This document shows, in pieces, positions 5,868 through 11,723 of a stretch of DNA of 11,723 nucleotides (its first letter is position 1; each line of letters begins with the position of its first letter). Position numbers and translations under genes: made by a program. The stretch lies in assembly GCA_044238875.1 (NCBI GenBank), contig JBIICM010000075.1, positions 1-11,723 of the forward strand, written 5' to 3'. This DNA is from JAIBAI01 sp044238875. GTDB lineage: Bacteria > Bacteroidota > Bacteroidia > M30B66. Below the pieces are notes generated by a model. The model did no database searches. It had not been told where the DNA came from and saw only the letters and a list, made by a program, of their open reading frames with translations.

Positions 5868-8048
5868 ATGGAAATGCTGAGGAAACAGGCTGGATTGTAT
5901 CTGGAAGGGTTCATCAACAGTTACAGCCAGATTTTTTTCTCAAATAACAGGGCGCTGGCCCTGCTGCTCTTACTTGTTAGTTTTTTTGATGCCGGAGCCG
6001 GACTGGGCGGGGTAATGGCCATATTAATGTGCCAGCTGCTCGCTGCCCTGTTTAAATATAATCCGGCACAGATCAGAGACGGAACCCTCACCTTCAATGC
6101 GCTGATGGTGGGGGTAGCCATCGGTATCATGTATCAATGGAATATTTCTATTCTGGCACTGATTGGCGTGGCGTCGTCCCTTACCTTTTTCATTACGGTA
6201 TGGTACCTGGCCATGATGGGAGCCAAACGCCTTCCCATCCTGAGTTATCCGTTCTTATTAAGTATTTGGGTAGTGATTCTTGGTGCAGGCAAGTTTTCAT
6301 TGCTCAGGCTCAGTCCGAAAACCTCGCTTTCGCTTTTTACGCTCTTTCCTGAACTATTTGAGCAAACCAACGAGCTCGTCGGTAGTTTTCCTGCCCCAAA
6401 TTATTTTCATCTCCTTTTCAGGTCAACCGGAGCCATATTTTTTCAGTTCAACGACCTTGCCGGAATAATCATCCTTGCGGGCATATTTCTTACCTCACGC
6501 ATCGCTTTCATGCTGGCCATTTACAGTTTTAGCATCGGATTTTTGTTTTATCAGGGGCTGGAGGGTGATTTTTCACAATTGATCTATTCCTACATCGGCT
6601 TTAACTTTATCATGACAGGTATCGCCCTTGGCGGATTTTTTATCGTGCCATCCTGGCGGTCGTTTCTGCTTGTTGGACTTGTGATACCTGTAAATGCGCT
6701 GCTTATCAGCGCCCTGCATACTGCTTTTCAGGTAATAGGTCTGCCTCTTTTCTCGCTTCCGTTTAACATCGTTGTTTTACTTACGCTTACCATTCTGGGG
6801 CAGCGTTATTTCAGCGGAGGTCTTGTACCTGTTTATTATCAGGAATATTCACCTGAGAAACATATTTACAAGTACCGTCGTTCGATGAACCGTTTCGGAA
6901 ATCAGGCGGCCATTCATATCTCACTGCCTGTTTTGGGCGACTGGCATATTTCACAGGGATTTTCAGGCCGGCACACCCACAAGGAAGCCTATCGCTTCGC
7001 CTGGGATTTTGATGTGCGCGATGAATCAGGCATGACTTTTCGACTGCCGGGCACCAGCGCAGAAGATTACTATTGCTATGGTTTGCCGGTAATGGCCCCG
7101 GCTGCAGGCTATGTAAGCGATGTGATGGATGGCATCGCCGACAATGCTGTAACAGATGTTAACCTGCTTCAGAACTGGGGTAATTCAATTGTGATCAGAC
7201 ATGCTGACGGATTGTATTCAAAACTTTCGCATCTGCAGCCTGGCAGTATTCAGGTCAGAAGCGGCGATTTTGTTTACAAGGGGCAGGTGATTGCCCGCTG
7301 TGGCAGTTCGGGCCGCTCACCCGAACCCCATCTCCATTTTCAGTTACAGGCAACTCCCTACATTGGTTCTGCAACCCTGCGCTATCCGATTGCTTATTAT
7401 TTGGTAAAAGGGCAAAATGGGTATGTATTGCGGTCATTTGATTATCCGATGGAGGGAGAAACACTTCGCAATTACAGCGCAAACCGGATGCTGTTATCAG
7501 CTTTTGCTCTTATTCCCGGAAAAGCAATACGCGCCGAGGCTGAGCGCGGAAAAAGCCGTAAAGCAGAAACATGGAAAGTATATACAAATGCCTACAACCA
7601 GGCTTATATTTTTTCGGAAGAAACAGGTGCCTGCGCATATTTTATAAACGACGGATCTATCTTTTATTTTACTGACTATTTCGGATCGAAAAGGGCATTG
7701 CTGTTTCAGTTTTATCAAGCTGCCTATAAGGTATTGCTCGGATATTATCAGGGCGCAGAGATTACCGATCAAATGATTCCAACCGATTATCTTCCCTATC
7801 CGCTCAGCATTTTGCATGATTTTGCTGCACCCTTTGTTCAGCCTGTCAAAGCACAATATACTTTTTCATATGTGAAAGCCGATCAGGAACATCAGCCGAC
7901 TGAGGTACAGGCGCTTGCAGTAGTAAAAGTTCAGCCGGGAAAGTATGAAAAGCGCTATCAGCTGCTGATCAAAGAATCGGGCGTGCAGGAAATCATCTGT
8001 GAAGCAGGAAAAAAAAATCAATGGGTCATCCGATGCAGCGAAGCCTGA
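5868..8048 (+). CDS. Urea transporter domain fused to M23 metallopeptidase domain
   Basis: Inner-membrane protein of 726 residues with three parts. Residues 1-315 are a urea transporter (UT/SLC14) channel: two homologous halves, each with a QIFFSNN/AIFFQFN element (21-27, 189-195) and a pore segment TFNALMVGVAIG (75-86) / GFNFIMTGIALG (244-255), with about ten hydrophobic helices. Residues 345-500 are an M23/LytM domain with GRHTHKEAYRFAWDFD (H371 and D380 as expected Zn ligands), SHL (H455) and PHLHF (H488, H490), so the zinc site looks complete. Residues 515-726 are soluble and unrecognised. Positive charges fall on N-terminal, even-numbered loops and the linker after the last helix, which predicts cytosolic termini and hence a cytosolic peptidase. 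I hold that loosely. Urea or another small amide or amine is the likely permeant. The ATG at 5868 follows a five-codon ORF directly; 5874 is an alternative. Confidence 0.88.
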   Translation: MEMLRKQAGLYLEGFINSYSQIFFSNNRALALLLLLVSFFDAGAGLGGVMAILMCQLLAALFKYNPAQIRDGTLTFNALMVGVAIGIMYQWNISILALIGVASSLTFFITVWYLAMMGAKRLPILSYPFLLSIWVVILGAGKFSLLRLSPKTSLSLFTLFPELFEQTNELVGSFPAPNYFHLLFRSTGAIFFQFNDLAGIIILAGIFLTSRIAFMLAIYSFSIGFLFYQGLEGDFSQLIYSYIGFNFIMTGIALGGFFIVPSWRSFLLVGLVIPVNALLISALHTAFQVIGLPLFSLPFNIVVLLTLTILGQRYFSGGLVPVYYQEYSPEKHIYKYRRSMNRFGNQAAIHISLPVLGDWHISQGFSGRHTHKEAYRFAWDFDVRDESGMTFRLPGTSAEDYYCYGLPVMAPAAGYVSDVMDGIADNAVTDVNLLQNWGNSIVIRHADGLYSKLSHLQPGSIQVRSGDFVYKGQVIARCGSSGRSPEPHLHFQLQATPYIGSATLRYPIAYYLVKGQNGYVLRSFDYPMEGETLRNYSANRMLLSAFALIPGKAIRAEAERGKSRKAETWKVYTNAYNQAYIFSEETGACAYFINDGSIFYFTDYFGSKRALLFQFYQAAYKVLLGYYQGAEITDQMIPTDYLPYPLSILHDFAAPFVQPVKAQYTFSYVKADQEHQPTEVQALAVVKVQPGKYEKRYQLLIKESGVQEIICEAGKKNQWVIRCSEA

Positions 8049-9301
8049 CAGTTATCCTGCTGCTTATTGGTCTGCATCAAGTTGCAGCGCAAACCGTTTC
8101 GTACACCTATCTCGACTCATTGTCGTATGTGCTTTATATGAACGGTGAATGGCAAAAGCTTACCGAACTTGGCAAGGAAGCTGACATTTGCAGTTTTAAA
8201 TCAAATGTTATGTTGCAACGGTTCGCCTTTGCAGCCATTAAAACCGGAAACTATTCACGCGCAGGGCAATGGTCGGAGTGTGCGCTTAAATTAAGTTCAA
8301 CTGATAATTTTACCAGGGATATTTTGTACCAGTCGAAACTTTTAGCCGGCGATATGCGAAGTGCCTTGTTTCTGGGGCAGCCCCTCGGCTATTTTTCCAA
8401 AGGACTGCATATCACCGAAGCTGGCGCGGAGACCGGTTTGAAGACCACCAATGCAGAAGAGCCGGGTGATTTCAGACACTTCGGAGGGCGCCTCAGGCTG
8501 CGTTGGGGAAACAGGATTTTTATTGATCAGTTTTTTGCGGTGAACCGCCAGCAGTATTTCTGGGAGAATTTCACACAGCTGAATTACACCGTTATTCCTG
8601 AAATTATGCTGAACCACCGTTTCAGTTTGCTCGCTCCGCTGCAATATGCCCATTACAGCAGTAAGCTGGAGCATGCTTATACTGTTATCGATTCAACCCT
8701 TTACAGTTATAATTACCGCAACACCGGAAAGGTGAATCACAAGGCTATACATGTTGCTGCCATGCTCAGGTTCAGGCAGGGCAATTTTGATTTACAGGGC
8801 GGAGGTTCATTTTTCAGGTCAACTACGCAGCCTGTTTATGACATTGTATGGCAGAATGCCGGAAAAGATACTATTATTGGCCGTGTAGCGCCTGATTCAA
8901 GTTTTACGCAATACCAGGCCAACGGCAGTGCGCAGTGGAATTTCAACTTAAATAAACGCAGCTTTTCGCTTGGTTTAAATGCCTCCCTGGTGGTAGCCGA
9001 AGGACTTACAGCATTTAACTACAGACCATTTATGACGATCGGACTCACCAGAAAGCTCGCTGTATATGCCGACTACTGGCAGAAAGGTCATTACATGGTA
9101 AGTTCACCATTTGCGGGTGTTTTGGTTAACAATGTGAATACAAGCACTGAGCGTTTTCTGGTTATGTTAAGCTACTACATGAGCAGTCGCCTTAAACTTG
9201 ATCTGACCTGGTTCTTTGAAAAAGCCGATGATCGGCTCTATAAAAAACAATTCAACTACAATTGTGCATTTGTAAACTTCACCTTTAACTTTCCGTCATG
9301 A
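8021..9301 (+). CDS. Outer-membrane beta-barrel protein with N-terminal helical repeat region
   Basis: Secreted protein of 426 residues, family not recognised. A signal peptide (RSLTVILLLIGLHQVAAQ, cleavage near residue 24) is followed by a helical, TPR-like region (about 30-125: 'GEWQKLTELGKEAD', 'AIKTGNYSRAGQWSECALKL'). From about 155 on there are alternating aromatic/polar strands (FGGRLRLRW, AIHVAAMLRFRQGNFDLQGG, LGLNASLVVAE, LKLDLTWFFEKAD). The chain ends FNFPS, with Phe near the C-terminus as usual for barrels inserted by BamA. About 12 strands seem possible. The start at 8021 overlaps the upstream gene by 28 bp and has AGGAA 10 bp before it, a rare clear Shine-Dalgarno here; ATG at 8033 is less likely. 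It may be a pore or anchor for the operon's product. Confidence 0.78.
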   Translation: MGHPMQRSLTVILLLIGLHQVAAQTVSYTYLDSLSYVLYMNGEWQKLTELGKEADICSFKSNVMLQRFAFAAIKTGNYSRAGQWSECALKLSSTDNFTRDILYQSKLLAGDMRSALFLGQPLGYFSKGLHITEAGAETGLKTTNAEEPGDFRHFGGRLRLRWGNRIFIDQFFAVNRQQYFWENFTQLNYTVIPEIMLNHRFSLLAPLQYAHYSSKLEHAYTVIDSTLYSYNYRNTGKVNHKAIHVAAMLRFRQGNFDLQGGGSFFRSTTQPVYDIVWQNAGKDTIIGRVAPDSSFTQYQANGSAQWNFNLNKRSFSLGLNASLVVAEGLTAFNYRPFMTIGLTRKLAVYADYWQKGHYMVSSPFAGVLVNNVNTSTERFLVMLSYYMSSRLKLDLTWFFEKADDRLYKKQFNYNCAFVNFTFNFPS

Positions 9302-9909
9302 AAAACAAACTTTTTAAACTGCTTATCATTTTTCAGTTTTCGTTCATCGCCACACGGGCGCAGGAAAACACCAAAACAACCCTCGCGTTCAGAAAAAGCT
9401 ACGAATTTGAAGCAGCAGCCAATTACAGCGCAGCAGCAAAGGAGCTGGAATTATTGTCTGAAAAATCATACGAGGTTAACCTGCGGCTGGGCTGGCTAAA
9501 TTATCTGCAGAAAAAATATCCGGCTTCGGTAGTTTTTTACAAGCAGGCCATTAATCAGGCCTCAAAAAGTATTGAAGCCCGCCTTGGATTGATTTATCCG
9601 CTTACTGCCATGGAAAACTGGGATGAGCTGATGAACCTTTACAAGGAAATTATTCAGCTTGATCCTCACCATACCAAAGCCAATTACTGGCTGGCAAGTG
9701 GCTACTTTTTACGCAAGGAATACAGCCCTGCTGCCGAACATGCCCAGCGCATACTTAACCTCTATCCGTTTGATTATGACACCAATTTGCTGATGGGTAA
9801 AATTCTGCTCACCCGTGGTAAAATGGATGAGGCTAAAAAGTTTTATCAGCGGGCTTTGTATTTCAATCCTTCCAATAAGGAGCTGGAAGACCTGATTAGC
9901 AAGCTTTGA
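9298..9909 (+). CDS. Periplasmic or lipid-free secreted TPR protein
   Basis: A 203-residue protein with a signal peptide (KLFKLLIIFQFSFIATRAQ, cleavage near residue 22; no lipobox cysteine) and then almost only tetratricopeptide repeats, about five, roughly at 27-57, 59-91, 93-125, 127-158 and 160-193. The best ones have the pattern W/Y..A..Y..A....I...P (for example ANYWLASGYFLRKEYSPAAEHAQRILNLYP). TPRs build protein-binding solenoids, so it probably serves as a scaffold in the periplasm. Its start overlaps the stop of the barrel gene (ATGA), and the barrel protein itself has a TPR-like N-terminus, so the two may bind each other. It is the last gene of the operon; no clear hairpin terminator is visible in the 64 bp after it. 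Confidence 0.87.
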   Translation: MKNKLFKLLIIFQFSFIATRAQENTKTTLAFRKSYEFEAAANYSAAAKELELLSEKSYEVNLRLGWLNYLQKKYPASVVFYKQAINQASKSIEARLGLIYPLTAMENWDELMNLYKEIIQLDPHHTKANYWLASGYFLRKEYSPAAEHAQRILNLYPFDYDTNLLMGKILLTRGKMDEAKKFYQRALYFNPSNKELEDLISKL

Positions 9910-9973
9910 CAGGAGGCTTTAAAATATTTTGCGCTGTGCCTGTTTCGGGAGGATGTTTACCCAATACCAAAGC

Positions 9974-11723
9974 TCAGTGTTTTATCCAGCGCAATGCATA
10001 CACCTGACCGTTCGCCTCTGTGATGCTAATAATATAAATACCTGCCGGCATCTGTTCCGGAAGCATAAAATTGTTACTGTTCATTGGGGCAGAATAAACT
10101 ACTTTCCCGCTGATGTCGGCGATTGAAATCTTTACAGGCTCATTCACCTGCCCGAAGGATATAAAAGCCTGATCTGCCGAAGGATTGGGTACAATGCGGT
10201 AGGTGTTGCCCCGGCTAAAATCCTTGATTGCAACGGTGGCTCCAGAATCAACAATTGAAAACAGGTCAATACCGGCTTCCACTATATGTCCGGGATCGAA
10301 GTCCCATGCCTCTGCAATGAAACGCACTACGCCCGGACTGGCAATAAAATCGCGGATGCGGAAGGTTTCCTTTTTCCATGCTGACATACCTGAACTTTTG
10401 CTGATCTTTTTTAGTATGACCTGTCCGTTTACCCCTTCAAGCTTAAGAAAAAGCGTGTCGTTCTGATCATTTGCCTGTGGATTTGAACCTCCGCCATTAA
10501 AAAACCAGCGGTACACATGCAGATAAGGGTCGGCATATTGCCCCAGATCCATTTCAGGAGAGCTGAGGATTACATTGCCTGCATCTACATCATCAGTTCC
10601 GGCAGCTGTATTGGGAGCATTTCCGGTAACATAGGCCAGTTGATTGCAGTCGTTACTTACATCGGCAGATGGGTTGGAGGGGACCCCGTTGAGGGCTGTG
10701 CCAAAAGGTTTAGCCCTGAGCCATTTTCCCAGAGGGGCACTGCCTGATGTTTGCCATCCGAAATTGAATTGAAAATCATCGTAATAACCCGGGCTTAAAT
10801 TTTTACCCAGATTACCTGAACCGCTAATGGTAACTGTATCGCAGCTTGTCAGAAAGCCCCATTTTCCGGCCGAAAAAGTGTAAGTTCCCGAACTGAGGTT
10901 GCATTTGCTGAATGCGCCGTCGTTATCGGTTGTAAAGAGATAATTGCTCGCGGTATTGCTCAGGTTTACCTGAGCATTGGCAAGCGGTTCGCCGGATTCA
11001 GTTTTTACCAGCCCTAAAACCGAGAGGTTGTCAGCACTGTAAAGCTTTACAGAAAGTTCGGTAACCAATCCAGGCTGTATCACTACGTTCTTTATGGTTT
11101 TTGACGGATAACCCGCTCTTGAAAAAGTGATGTCATAAGTACCCTGACCAGGTATCCCTGTTCTGAAAACACCATCAATACCTGTTTTGTCGCTTCTGTC
11201 AGTACCTTCAATTTTAACAAGCACATTATCGAGCAAGGTTCCGCAAACCGAATCCCTTACAATACCTTCAAGATATCCTGCTCTAATGTAGTTAGGCGTA
11301 AGCACATACAAACCATTTTCCATATCGGAGGCAACAAGGTTTCCGCTCGGAAGAAAGGGATAAACACCCCAACAACCTTTAAAACCATCACCTTCGAAGG
11401 GAGAAAAGTCGTTTTTAGCTACTTCAATCAGATTTTGGGGCCTTGATGCATCCACAATCACAACCCCCTCGGTGTACCACGCTGTTACGGCGAAGTTGTT
11501 CTTAATATGCACATTGTGAACAATTGAGTTGCTTCCGGGCGCTGTCTGATAGCGGTCGAGTTCGCTAATGTTAGATAAATTGCTAATATCCCATGTGGTG
11601 AGATAGGAGTTGGTTGATTCGTCGGTAACAAGCAGGGTGCGGGCATCATCTGTCAGCCAGCTGTTGTGGGTCACTCCACCCGGCGTTTCCTGTTGCGCCA
11701 GGGCAAGTGGTTTGGTTTTATCC
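9974..11723 (-). CDS. T9SS cargo protein, choice-of-anchor B / LVIVD-repeat type (5' partial)
   Basis: Large secreted protein whose N-terminus lies beyond the window; the frame is open to base 11722, and GTG at 11674 is an internal valine (upstream codons read ALAQQETPGG). The visible 582 residues show, in order, LVIVD/choice-of-anchor B beta-propeller blades (HNSWLTDDARTLLVTDE, TWDISNL, GVVIVDASRP), two carboxypeptidase-regulatory-like beta domains (from GYLEGIVRDS, about 11280-11040, and LSVLGLVKTESGEPL, about 11030-10800), and a beta-rich jelly-roll-like region (about 10790-10260). Last is a type A T9SS sorting domain (YRIVPNPS...ISIADISGKVVYS...LPAGIY-type ending, 9974-10200). It should be exported by the Sec and type IX systems and be surface-bound or released. 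It is convergent with the operon and probably unrelated to it. Confidence 0.92.
   Translation of the reverse strand, partial: DKTKPLALAQQETPGGVTHNSWLTDDARTLLVTDESTNSYLTTWDISNLSNISELDRYQTAPGSNSIVHNVHIKNNFAVTAWYTEGVVIVDASRPQNLIEVAKNDFSPFEGDGFKGCWGVYPFLPSGNLVASDMENGLYVLTPNYIRAGYLEGIVRDSVCGTLLDNVLVKIEGTDRSDKTGIDGVFRTGIPGQGTYDITFSRAGYPSKTIKNVVIQPGLVTELSVKLYSADNLSVLGLVKTESGEPLANAQVNLSNTASNYLFTTDNDGAFSKCNLSSGTYTFSAGKWGFLTSCDTVTISGSGNLGKNLSPGYYDDFQFNFGWQTSGSAPLGKWLRAKPFGTALNGVPSNPSADVSNDCNQLAYVTGNAPNTAAGTDDVDAGNVILSSPEMDLGQYADPYLHVYRWFFNGGGSNPQANDQNDTLFLKLEGVNGQVILKKISKSSGMSAWKKETFRIRDFIASPGVVRFIAEAWDFDPGHIVEAGIDLFSIVDSGATVAIKDFSRGNTYRIVPNPSADQAFISFGQVNEPVKISIADISGKVVYSAPMNSNNFMLPEQMPAGIYIISITEANGQVYALRWIKH

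Noticed and set aside
9910..9973. Terminator between the TPR gene and the T9SS cargo gene
   Set aside because: Only weak 5-6 bp inverted matches (ACAGG/CCTGT, GCGCTG/CAGCGC) with no T-run; not enough to call a hairpin terminator.

Overview
The window looks like chromosomal DNA of a member of the Bacteroidota. The signs are a type IX secretion (T9SS) C-terminal sorting domain, signal peptides ending in 'AQ', three near-perfect Bacteroidota-type promoters (-7 element TAnnTTTG, one with a TTTG element 19 bp upstream), few Shine-Dalgarno sites and a tRNA gene without encoded CCA. I am confident only of the phylum; a Bacteroidales-like environmental lineage is a guess.

Layout. Bases 1-1500 (+) hold the end of a NifS/IscS-type cysteine desulfurase and gpsA (glycerol-3-phosphate dehydrogenase), 6 bp apart. 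A tRNA-Cys(GCA) with its own strong promoter follows at 1564-1634. Its 3' end and terminator lie within a 75-bp sequence that is repeated exactly 108 bp downstream (1618-1692 and 1726-1800). The second copy supplies the stop codon of the convergent gene. On the minus strand are an RlmI-like SAM-dependent methyltransferase (1798-2667, TTG start) and clpS (2693-2977). A 199-bp divergent control region separates clpS from the next block.

The most interesting part is a tightly packed + strand operon from 3177 to 9909. It encodes, in order, a PqqD-like protein (the RRE fold that binds leader peptides in RiPP pathways), an ATP-grasp ligase, a fold-type III PLP enzyme of the DAP/ornithine decarboxylase family, a urea-channel protein fused to an M23 metallopeptidase domain, a signal-peptide-bearing outer-membrane beta-barrel protein, and a periplasmic TPR protein. 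Three junctions overlap (two ATGA overlaps and one of 28 bp) and the other two gaps are 10 and 24 bp. The PLP enzyme has an N-terminal extension with a YxxPxI motif resembling the leader motif that PqqD-like proteins recognise in lasso-peptide systems. My working hypothesis is that the PqqD-like protein docks on this extension, so that ligase and decarboxylase act as one complex making a small amide or modified product handled by the membrane and envelope proteins. Substrate and product are unknown.

The right end (9974-11723, minus strand) is the 3' part of a secreted T9SS cargo protein of the choice-of-anchor B (LVIVD-repeat) type, with two carboxypeptidase-regulatory-like domains and a T9SS sorting domain. 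It converges on the operon with only 64 bp between them. No stretch longer than 300 bp lacks a gene. I see no insertion sequence, CRISPR array or phage gene.
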